A stretch of DNA of 7,275 nucleotides, taken from NCBI GenBank assembly GCA_002728725.1, contig PBVS01000022.1, positions 1-7,275 on the forward strand. Reading direction: 5' to 3'. The first letter of the stretch is position 1, and the number at the start of each line of letters is the position of its first letter. The DNA is from Woeseiaceae bacterium. Lineage in GTDB: Bacteria; Pseudomonadota; Gammaproteobacteria; Steroidobacterales; Woeseiaceae. Position numbers and translations under genes: made by a program. A model generated the notes under the pieces. That model was not told where the DNA came from, did no database searches, and saw only the letters and a program-made list of their open reading frames with translations. This document shows positions 1 through 5,851 of the stretch, piece after piece.

Positions 1-397
1 CATGATAGACACCCTGCTTATGAGCGTAGTCTAATGCATCTATTACCAATAAAAACGGTTTAAGAGTTTTTAGAAAATTTCCCTCTGAGAGCACAGAAAT
101 ACTAACGCCTTCGATATACTCCATTGAAAAGAACGGTTGCGAGTTCTCATTGGCGAAATATTCAAAAACTTTGACTATATTTGGATGAATCAGTTTGCTT
201 GATATTTCCCATTCAGCTCTAAAATTATTAACAGCAGAAATATCTTCTGAGAGTTTTTCGGATAAAAATTTCAGAGCTACATCACTGTTTAATTTAGTAT
301 CTCTAGCGAGCCAAACACTCGCCATTCCTCCTTGATCAAGCAATCGAATTAAAAGATAACGATTACAGATAAGACTACCTTCGTGCAAATTATTCAC
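1..397 (-). CDS. Hanks-type Ser/Thr protein kinase, N-terminal 132 residues (runs off left edge)
   Basis: This is the N-lobe of a eukaryotic-like protein kinase, which would phosphorylate Ser/Thr on unknown partners. It has no signal peptide, so the kinase domain is cytosolic. I translated it by hand. A glycine-rich loop (LDQGGMASVWLARD, residues 20-33) is followed by the ATP-binding lysine in VALKFL (K43). Next comes the alpha-C region FRAEWEISSKLIHPNIVKVF with E62 as the salt-bridge partner, then the hinge MEYIEG (92-97) and YAHKQGVYH (124-132), where the catalytic loop begins. The sequence stops at the loop histidine. The first Gly of the loop is Asp21, and the base after the His codon is G, so the usual HRD arginine is impossible; HGD is likely. 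The start is GTG: an in-frame TAG lies directly before it, and TTG at codon 4 is the only close alternative. It begins 5 nt after the upstream lipoprotein stop without a well-spaced Shine-Dalgarno, which suggests translational coupling. Identification is firm; substrate and C-terminal domains are unknown. Confidence 0.9.
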   Translation of the reverse strand, partial: MNNLHEGSLICNRYLLIRLLDQGGMASVWLARDTKLNSDVALKFLSEKLSEDISAVNNFRAEWEISSKLIHPNIVKVFEYFANENSQPFFSMEYIEGVSISVLSEGNFLKTLKPFLLVIDALDYAHKQGVYH

Positions 398-402
398 CTA
401 AT

Positions 403-1650
403 TTAATTAAGTACCTCATTACTCGATCTCTGTGGAACACCCACCATGGATTCAGAAGGCATCTGATTTTCCAGTTGATTAATCTCCTTGAGTATTTTTC
501 TCCATCCCTCATATTGCGATTCTGCCGTACCGATTAAACGCCTAGATTGACCTTCAACCTCTATTACCATAGGAGCAGCCTCGGCAATGAAAGATTCGGA
601 TAATTCGCCTATTTGATTTCGATATGATCTGGTTGATTCCCTTAATTGCCATGCATCGATAATCGTTCTTATTCCTCTGTCAATACCAACACTTCTCGTG
701 GCTGCTTTGATATTCCGTCTTGAGCGACTGGTATCACTCGTATTCATATTTATTGAGCCGGCAGTAACAGCAACGCCAATTAGAGCCCTTATTGAAGCAG
801 CACGTTTTGTATCTCTTATATCAATTTGATTTTCTCTGGCTCTTCTTCTCCATCCCTCATATGGTAAAGCAATGCCATAGTAATAATTTGCATAATGTTC
901 ATTAATAGAGTCTATAACAAGTCTGTCACGCTCTCTTATCCCCTTCAATCTCTGGACCATTGGGTCATTTTCTGCTGGTAACCTCAATATTGTAATTTGG
1001 TCATTGTCTTTAGAAAAGTAATCTTCGTAAACAGAAGGAATCATGTCAGCGAAGAAAAGTAGCTCTGATGTTTCTTGAATTCTTCTGTTTTGTGAGCCAT
1101 GAAGACTGGAAGCATAAATTCTAAGGTCATTTGCAAAGTCATTAAATATTTTCTGATAGGGATCTTGAGATCTGTCTCTACTCTCAGAATATGATCGCAA
1201 TCCAGTTTGAATTGAATAATCTTTCGTAAACCAACTTTTTCCGGTGGAATCTTTGGCGCCAATCTGCATGTCAGCATATTCACCATCTGAGCGTAAAATT
1301 TTTCCAAAAATCACAACATCGGTAATAGCTTCGGTAGATGGAATCACTCTGACAGACCCCCAATATAAACTCTTTTCGAGTGTTGTCTTAAGATGGTAAG
1401 GAAAGAATCTCGACTCAGCATTCCTAATGTCAGGAAATATTCCAGTTTTATCTGGATCATTTTTCTCAGATACACCAGCATCAAACATAAGGATGCCAAC
1501 ATCCAATAATAGGTCTTCTTGGATATTCAAGCTGGCAATATCTAAATTGGTTCTCTCTGCATCAATGACCTCAGAGACGGTACAAGCAGAAAAACCTCCG
1601 ACGGAAAGTAAAATCAGAATCAGCTTAAAAAATTTCGATAAATTAAACAT
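403..1650 (-). CDS. Predicted outer-membrane lipoprotein, function unknown
   Basis: A 415-residue protein with a type II signal peptide: K6/K9, a hydrophobic stretch (10-20), then the lipobox FSAC with lipidated Cys23. Thr at +2 rather than Asp predicts Lol sorting to the outer membrane. I do not recognise the family. The first part after the Cys (about 45-145) reads like an alpha/beta domain, with the strand-like segments LLLDVGILMFD, ADMQIGAKDSTGKSWF and TDVVIFGKILRSDGEYA. The rest is largely helical and charged: many Arg, a PYEGWRRRARE segment near 260, and a possible coiled coil near the C terminus. There are no enzyme motifs I can name. It follows the repeat lipoprotein by 20 bp and leads into the kinase after 5 bp, so all three are probably one transcript. 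A role as an envelope partner or target of the kinase is only inference from position. The Shine-Dalgarno before the ATG is weak (GGCC). Confidence 0.85.
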   Translation of the reverse strand: MFNLSKFFKLILILLSVGGFSACTVSEVIDAERTNLDIASLNIQEDLLLDVGILMFDAGVSEKNDPDKTGIFPDIRNAESRFFPYHLKTTLEKSLYWGSVRVIPSTEAITDVVIFGKILRSDGEYADMQIGAKDSTGKSWFTKDYSIQTGLRSYSESRDRSQDPYQKIFNDFANDLRIYASSLHGSQNRRIQETSELLFFADMIPSVYEDYFSKDNDQITILRLPAENDPMVQRLKGIRERDRLVIDSINEHYANYYYGIALPYEGWRRRARENQIDIRDTKRAASIRALIGVAVTAGSINMNTSDTSRSRRNIKAATRSVGIDRGIRTIIDAWQLRESTRSYRNQIGELSESFIAEAAPMVIEVEGQSRRLIGTAESQYEGWRKILKEINQLENQMPSESMVGVPQRSSNEVLN

Positions 1651-1670
1651 AATAGGCCATATAAAAAGAA

Positions 1671-2339
1671 TTAAAATTTATTATAATTGCGATACTCCTC
1701 CCATAATCTCTCTCTTAACTCTGGATCTTCTTCAGATATTGCAGCTTCCCTGAGTTGTTTTGATACCACGTCCTCGCTTACCAGATCCGGTATATCATCT
1801 GGTGTTCTTGCTTCAATTTCTGCCTCACTAAGACCGCCTATTGAAGCTTCTCTAGAACTATCACCCATGGATCTTGATGATGAACCTCCTCTCTGAGTAC
1901 CGCCCGTAGATTGCCTTCCCAAACCGACTCCACCTCTGCTGGCATTTCCTCCAAAACCTTTGGTATTTCTTCCAACAGACTCAATTTTTCTTTGCTCTTG
2001 TCCCAGTACCTCATCTAAGCCGCCAACAGACTTTTCAAGTTCGCCTTCTAACCTTTTTTGTCTTTGTGAGTTAGTTTCTCCCGGATAATTGTTAACTCCT
2101 GAATGGCCTCCCATTCCTCCTCGAATCATATCTCCACTTCCACTCATACCGCCTGATGAACCACTCATACCACCTGATGAACCACTCATACCACCTGATG
2201 AACCACTCATTCCGCCTGATGAACCACTCATACCACCTGATGAGCCGCTCATACCACTGTATGTAACCCCACAGGCTTGCAATAAAAATAAAGAGAAGGA
2301 GATTACAGTAAGAAACGTACTCATATTGACCTTTTTCAT
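1671..2339 (-). CDS. Gly/Ser-repeat lipoprotein, function unknown
   Basis: A 222-residue lipoprotein. Lys2/Lys3, a hydrophobic core and the lipobox LLQAC place the lipidated Cys at 23; Gly24 at +2 favours the outer membrane. Right after it come five perfect GMSGSSG heptads (29-63) and a degenerate sixth (GMSGSGD, 64-70), then a low-complexity Gly/Ser/Arg-rich middle (to about 165). The C terminus is acidic and helix-prone (about 167-222, with DDIPDLVSEDVVSKQLREAA and a later DPELRERLWEEYRNY). The repeats are probably a flexible tether between the membrane and this C-terminal segment, which looks like the conserved, functional part. It is the first gene of the minus-strand run that continues through the larger lipoprotein to the kinase. 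GAGG lies 11 nt before the chosen ATG. An internal ATG at codon 6 has AAGG closer to it, but starting there would lose both N-region lysines. I do not recognise a named family. Confidence 0.85.
   Translation of the reverse strand: MKKVNMSTFLTVISFSLFLLQACGVTYSGMSGSSGGMSGSSGGMSGSSGGMSGSSGGMSGSSGGMSGSGDMIRGGMGGHSGVNNYPGETNSQRQKRLEGELEKSVGGLDEVLGQEQRKIESVGRNTKGFGGNASRGGVGLGRQSTGGTQRGGSSSRSMGDSSREASIGGLSEAEIEARTPDDIPDLVSEDVVSKQLREAAISEEDPELRERLWEEYRNYNKF
2130..2255 (-). repeat. Six tandem 21-bp units encoding GMSGSSG
   Basis: Six consecutive 21-bp units lie inside the repeat lipoprotein. The five nearest the N terminus of the protein (2151-2255) encode identical heptads and differ at only a few bases, mostly synonymous third positions (for example ACC/GCC/TCC changes on the plus strand). 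The sixth (2130-2150) is degenerate. The unit is a multiple of three, so gain or loss of copies keeps the reading frame and changes only the linker length. The opposite strand is open here and would read as a Pro-Pro-Asp-Glu-Pro-Leu-Ile repeat, a by-product of the repetition. Confidence 0.95.
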
Positions 2340-2393
2340 AAGTGTTTTATCCTCAATTTTTGAAAAAAAATAGTATTTTGTTTATCTTTTTAA

Positions 2394-2421
2394 ATTATAA
2401 ATCTTTTTTTTATCTTCACAA
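2394..2421 (-). promoter_or_regulatory. Candidate sigma-70 promoter for the lipoprotein-kinase run
   Basis: On the minus strand a perfect TATAAT (2399-2394) is preceded, after a 16-bp spacer, by TTGTGA (2421-2416; 4 of 6 matches to the -35 consensus). It lies about 55 bp upstream of the repeat lipoprotein start. A perfect TTGACA also occurs at 2442-2437 but has no -10 at a usable distance. The spacer is extremely AT-rich, so chance matches are easy; this is a candidate only. Confidence 0.4.
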
Positions 2422-2460
2422 ATATTTGATCTAATGTGTCAATTTAAAGAGAATAATGCA

Positions 2461-2490
2461 AAAAAACGGCCATTATGAATGACCGTTTTT
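2461..2490 (-). terminator. Rho-independent terminator of the CpxP-like gene
   Basis: On the minus strand AAAAACGGTCATT pairs with AATGGCCGTTTTT across a 3-nt loop, giving 13 pairs with a single G-U wobble, and the transcript ends in a run of six U. It sits about 30 bp after the stop of the CpxP-like gene and before the promoter of the next run. Read on the plus strand, the wobble becomes a C-A mismatch and only five T follow, so the minus direction is favoured. Confidence 0.85.
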
Positions 2491-2518
2491 AAGGGGAAAT
2501 AGAGTTAGAATTTTAGAT

Positions 2519-3004
2519 TTAATTATTTTTTCTAAAAAATTGCCTCATCCTCTCTCGGGCACTTCTTTTTGTTTTATGTTGATTATTTCTCATGTCCCTG
2601 TTTTTTATTTTTTCTTTTTGATCATCTTCTAATACATCATAGATTTCTCTCTTGATAGAACCTCTCAAGACTAATTGATCAGAAATCAAACCACCTATTT
2701 CACCTGATAGCTCTTGAACTTTTTCTTTGTAATCTATATCAGAAGGCTCCATTTCCATAAATTGCTTTCTGATTTTCATCAATTCAGATTTATTTTCCTC
2801 AATTTGAATTGAAGAAGATTCGAGTATGGCTTCGATTTTTATTTTCTGGGTGTCATTTAATTCAAGGGAACGAGTCATCTTTTCTGTTTTATAATCTAAA
2901 AAGTCTTTTTTTGATAACTGTTCAAATTTTTCATATTTGCCTGCCATCACATAACCAGATAAACATAAAAAAATTAGAGCAACGATCGTTTTTTGAATTG
3001 GCAT
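2519..3004 (-). CDS. cpxP: Spy/CpxP-like periplasmic stress protein
   Basis: A 161-residue secreted protein with a cleavable signal peptide (probable cleavage YVMA|GKYE, after residue 21) and a mature chain predicted to be almost all helix. Two degenerate LTxxQ-type motifs mark the Spy/CpxP family: LNDTQ (49-53) and LEDDQ (125-129), both lacking the usual Thr. Known members are periplasmic chaperones; CpxP also inhibits the sensor CpxA and is a strong Cpx target. Its divergent position next to CpxR/CpxA-like genes matches the enterobacterial cpxP-cpxRA layout and is the main reason for the symbol. The length suits the family. The last 32 residues (130-161) are unusually basic, about 13 Lys/Arg against 3 acidic residues. 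A good GGAG lies 7 nt before the ATG, and a hairpin terminator follows the stop. It could equally act as a Spy-like chaperone or a metal-responsive paralogue. Confidence 0.75.
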   Translation of the reverse strand: MPIQKTIVALIFLCLSGYVMAGKYEKFEQLSKKDFLDYKTEKMTRSLELNDTQKIKIEAILESSSIQIEENKSELMKIRKQFMEMEPSDIDYKEKVQELSGEIGGLISDQLVLRGSIKREIYDVLEDDQKEKIKNRDMRNNQHKTKRSARERMRQFFRKNN

Positions 3005-3068
3005 TTTTTCTCTCCAGTATTTTTTAAAAAGTCATTCCAAATCTTAACCTCTAAGACGCAGTGAGATG

Positions 3069-3103
3069 GTCAAGCAATTCCATTTATTGTCAAGAAATGT
3101 TAA
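3069..3103. promoter_or_regulatory. Candidate CpxR operator in the divergent spacer
   Basis: GTCAAG occurs at 3069-3074 and again at 3089-3094, exactly 20 bp apart, and GTTAA follows at 3099-3103, 10 bp after the second copy. The last two form a GTCAA-N5-GTTAA direct repeat with the same 10-bp spacing as the known CpxR box GTAAA-N5-GTAAA, though the bases differ. All three lie on one face of the helix, between the divergent CpxP-like and CpxR-like genes. A separate GTAAA is at 3131-3135 but lacks a good second half. No convincing -10/-35 pair was found for either direction. Confidence 0.35.
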
Positions 3104-3170
3104 AAAAATAAACGATTCAGAAAAGATTATGTAAAGTCATCTAATACACAGATTTTTTTAGACATAAACA

Positions 3171-3875
3171 ATGGATGCATATAAAAAAATATTATTAATT
3201 GATGATGATATCGAGCTTGGAAAATTGCTTCGTGATTTTCTTTCACATCATCAGATTGATCTTGAGATTGCCAGTTCTGGTGAAGATGGTATTGAGCTGC
3301 TTGAACAGCACCGAACATCAAAGAACTCTTCATTGGATTTGTTAATTTTAGATATTATGTTACCAGGAATGTCCGGCCTCGAAGTATTGAAAAAAATTCG
3401 AAAAGAAAACAATATCCCAATAATTATGCTTACTGCCAGTGGTGAGGATCATGATCGTATTCTGGGGCTTGAGCTCGGTGCAGATGACTATCTTCCAAAA
3501 CCATTTAACTCTCAGGAATTAGTTGCAAGAATCAAAGCCATACTAAGACGATCATATAACAATCACAATGCAAGTAATGATAAGTTCGGTGATATCAGAA
3601 TTTCACAAGAAAATAGAAAAGCTTATTACAACGATAAAAATCTAAATCTAACAGGTACTGAATTTGAAATATTATGCTGCTTAACTGTTAGTCAGGGAAA
3701 AACAGTATCCAAAGATAAATTAAGTCAGGAGGCTCTTGGTAGGCAATTTATTCCATATGATAGAAGTATTGATACGCACATAAGTAATCTTAGAGCTAAA
3801 TTGAAAGACAAAGGAGCGCCAAACGACTTGATATACAGTAAACGAGGCATTGGTTATGCTCTCATAAAAGACTAG
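3171..3875 (+). CDS. cpxR: CpxR-type response regulator (OmpR family)
   Basis: A 234-residue two-component transcription factor acting in the cytoplasm. The receiver domain (about 6-118) has the acidic pocket D11-D13, phospho-acceptor D61 in LLILDIMLPGMSG, T88 and K110 in GADDYLPKPF, so all switch residues are present. An OmpR-type winged helix fills about 136-232, with LTGTEFEIL, a DRSIDTHISNLRAKL recognition region and a C-terminal RGIGYAL wing. Several stretches closely match E. coli CpxR (LGLELGADDYLPKPF, ELVARIKAILRRS, LSQEALG, IDTHISNLR), which, with the CpxP-like and CpxA-like neighbours, supports the symbol over a generic OmpR assignment. It is followed after 10 bp by the histidine kinase, as one operon. 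There is no clear Shine-Dalgarno before the ATG, and no better start upstream. It probably controls its own operon and the divergent gene through the shared spacer. Confidence 0.92.
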   Translation: MDAYKKILLIDDDIELGKLLRDFLSHHQIDLEIASSGEDGIELLEQHRTSKNSSLDLLILDIMLPGMSGLEVLKKIRKENNIPIIMLTASGEDHDRILGLELGADDYLPKPFNSQELVARIKAILRRSYNNHNASNDKFGDIRISQENRKAYYNDKNLNLTGTEFEILCCLTVSQGKTVSKDKLSQEALGRQFIPYDRSIDTHISNLRAKLKDKGAPNDLIYSKRGIGYALIKD

Positions 3876-3885
3876 TCTATTAGCT

Positions 3886-5277
3886 ATGCAAAATTTATTT
3901 ATTAGAATATTTCTCGCCTCTTGGGCTCAATTAACAGTTATTGTTATTCTAGCTGGCTGGGCGGGTTACTACACACATCAGCGAATGGAACAGATGTATA
4001 GTAACTTTGAAATTGATGAGGTGATTCTTCGTGCAAGTGAAGTATTGGGTACACAAGGCATAACGGGATTAAAAGTATGGCTAGAAAATATAAATAATCG
4101 AGATCTTTATCCCTATCGTATCTATATAATCAATCAAAATCGAGAAGATATACTTGGAAGAGAAATACCTCGAAGAATATTTAACTGGCAATCACATTTT
4201 GATCAACCTCATCATCGAAGGGATTTCATGAAAAATAGTGTTGGTAGAGATAATAATTTGCTTCCACGAAATCTTAGACCACGAAACTTTGTCCCGATGT
4301 TAATTGGCCCAAATAATCAAAATTTTAGAGTTTATACAGTACCGAAAGAGACGTCTTTTTCAGGGTTTTTCAATGATAATTTGAGATGGCTTATCTTCAT
4401 ATTCGCCCTCTTAATGAGCCTTTTCTTATCTTTTTTTCTTTCAAAGTGGTATCTGGTGCCCTTCAAGCATTTCAAAGACGCAACCTTAAAAATATCCGAG
4501 GGTAACCTAGAGACTCGAATTTCATCAGCGATAAGTGGCAGAAAAGATGAGATGGGAGAGCTCGCAAGGGATATTGATGCAATGACAGAAAAGTTGCAAC
4601 GTTTCAATCAAAACCAGCAAGAACTTGCTAGAAATATATCCCATGAATTACGCTCTCCTCTATCAAGAATGCAGGTCGCTTTGGATATTGCAAAACAAAG
4701 TAATGGGAATAACGCTGAATTCGACAGAATCAGCAAAGAGATCGAAACCCTGAATGAAATGATTGAATATATATTAAAGTACTCAAAAATGGATCAAGCA
4801 AGTACCGAAGTAGCAAGTTTAATCAATATCGACGAGCTCATTGCTGATGTTATTAATGACATTAAATTTGAATACAAAAATAACGCTGATCAAATGAATA
4901 GAATTATCTTAGAATCAGAAAAAAACATATTATTCTCTGGCTACGAGGATGGGATCAGAAGTGCCTTGGAAAATATTATTAGAAATTCAATTAAATACAG
5001 CCCCAATAATTCATCTATTCACTGCAAAGTAGAAAATATCTCAAAAAAAATAATAATAAGCATTACGGATGAAGGTAAGGGAATAAAAGACTCTGACAAA
5101 GAGAAGTTTTTTGAGCCCTTCTATCGTCATCCAAGTGCTCAAGCAGGTGATTCAACAGGAACTGGGCTGGGACTGGCCATTGCTAAATCAGCAATTGAAT
5201 GGAATAAAGGTATTATAGAAGCTATCACAACAAAAAAAGACTTCACCATAAAAATAACTCTTCCGGCATACAAGTAG
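3886..5277 (+). CDS. cpxA: CpxA-type sensor histidine kinase
   Basis: A 463-residue inner-membrane sensor that would phosphorylate, and dephosphorylate, the adjacent regulator. In order: TM1 (about 6-29), a periplasmic sensor segment (about 30-165), TM2 (about 166-190), a HAMP linker (about 190-242), the HisKA helix with phospho-acceptor H253 in NISHELRSPLSRMQ, then the ATPase domain with N-box NIIRNSIKYSP (363-373), G1 box DEGKGI (395-400), F-box FEPFYR (409-414) and G2 box GTGLGL (425-430). All catalytic boxes are intact. The C-terminal half resembles E. coli CpxA, including SALENI and PFYRHPSA. The periplasmic part is diverged and rich in Arg and His around 92-133. The gene starts 10 bp after the regulator's stop with no visible Shine-Dalgarno, suggesting coupled translation. 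The start puts TM1 directly at the N terminus, as expected. It converges on the thioesterase gene with only 16 bp between. Confidence 0.92.
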   Translation: MQNLFIRIFLASWAQLTVIVILAGWAGYYTHQRMEQMYSNFEIDEVILRASEVLGTQGITGLKVWLENINNRDLYPYRIYIINQNREDILGREIPRRIFNWQSHFDQPHHRRDFMKNSVGRDNNLLPRNLRPRNFVPMLIGPNNQNFRVYTVPKETSFSGFFNDNLRWLIFIFALLMSLFLSFFLSKWYLVPFKHFKDATLKISEGNLETRISSAISGRKDEMGELARDIDAMTEKLQRFNQNQQELARNISHELRSPLSRMQVALDIAKQSNGNNAEFDRISKEIETLNEMIEYILKYSKMDQASTEVASLINIDELIADVINDIKFEYKNNADQMNRIILESEKNILFSGYEDGIRSALENIIRNSIKYSPNNSSIHCKVENISKKIIISITDEGKGIKDSDKEKFFEPFYRHPSAQAGDSTGTGLGLAIAKSAIEWNKGIIEAITTKKDFTIKITLPAYK

Positions 5278-5293
5278 CATTATAAAATCTCTC

Positions 5294-5851
5294 TCACTTC
5301 ACCGAAAAGATTGGATTCTTAATGTTCATTCTCTTTCCAGCTTCAGCTGGCCATTCTTGCTCTTTTTGAGAATAACTAACTTTTTTCAAATTATCTAAAA
5401 CTGTTTTTGGCCACCCGCATACCTTTCGTGTCTTAAGATTGACATGTAAGTTCATCCATTCTGCTGTTGCTATCGTCTCTTTCGAGCCTTTTTTGAACAT
5501 GGTTTGAAATAGATGTATTCGTTTTTCGTCATAGGCAAGAATATTCGAGATAATTCGATACTTTTCATCAACCTTCATTTCATTTTGATAAGTAATATGG
5601 CATTCAACTGAAAAAGTAGAACATTGCTCATTCTCTATATAATCACTGGTTATGCCTATTTCAGCCCAATGAATATCAATTGCGAGATCAAAAGCCCTAA
5701 CATAATAAGCCACATTCATATGTCCGTTCATATCAATCCATTCAGACTTGACAGTGCCCTCATGAATAAAAGGATATTCATCTATACTTAATGGTTTACC
5801 CTTATCGTACAAAACTCCATAACCAGTTAGGTTCTTTTCTTTATTGCTCAT
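5294..5851 (-). CDS. Hotdog-fold acyl-CoA thioesterase (betainyl-CoA thioesterase-like)
   Basis: A 185-residue cytoplasmic hotdog-fold thioesterase of the 4HBT type, hydrolysing an acyl-CoA to free acid and CoA. The signature EWIDMNGHMNVAYY (37-50) holds the catalytic Asp40 with Asn42, His44 and Asn46. The later DEKRIHLFQTMF (108-119) and TAEWMNLHVN (129-138) form the central strands. This pattern resembles the stand-alone thioesterase, and the fused C-terminal domain of L-carnitine dehydrogenase, that cleave betainyl-CoA in carnitine breakdown. The family is broad, however, and the substrate cannot be read from sequence. Length is slightly above the usual 140-160, owing to an N-terminal leader of about 30 residues and a C-terminal tail. 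Its ATG overlaps the TGA of the acetoacetate-CoA ligase gene by 4 nt (ATGA), so the two are translationally coupled and probably act in one pathway. No clear terminator follows. Confidence 0.85.
   Translation of the reverse strand: MSNKEKNLTGYGVLYDKGKPLSIDEYPFIHEGTVKSEWIDMNGHMNVAYYVRAFDLAIDIHWAEIGITSDYIENEQCSTFSVECHITYQNEMKVDEKYRIISNILAYDEKRIHLFQTMFKKGSKETIATAEWMNLHVNLKTRKVCGWPKTVLDNLKKVSYSQKEQEWPAEAGKRMNIKNPIFSVK

Noticed and set aside
322..335. Internal ATG preceded by GGAGGA inside the kinase N-lobe
   Set aside because: Starting there would delete most of the glycine-rich loop; the purine run is simply the codons for its Gly-Gly pair.
2089..2373. Plus-strand open frame with a Pro-Pro-Asp-Glu-Pro-Leu-Ile repeat
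   Set aside because: It is antisense to the GMSGSSG repeat of a lipoprotein that has a clear lipobox and an operon context; the repeated composition simply keeps the opposite frame open.
2437..2442. Perfect TTGACA on the minus strand as a -35 box
   Set aside because: No -10-like hexamer occurs 15-19 bp downstream; the TATAAT at 2399-2394 is too far away.
3131..3145. GTAAA-N5-CTAAT as a canonical CpxR box
   Set aside because: The second half-site matches poorly and a single GTAAA is expected by chance in such AT-rich DNA.
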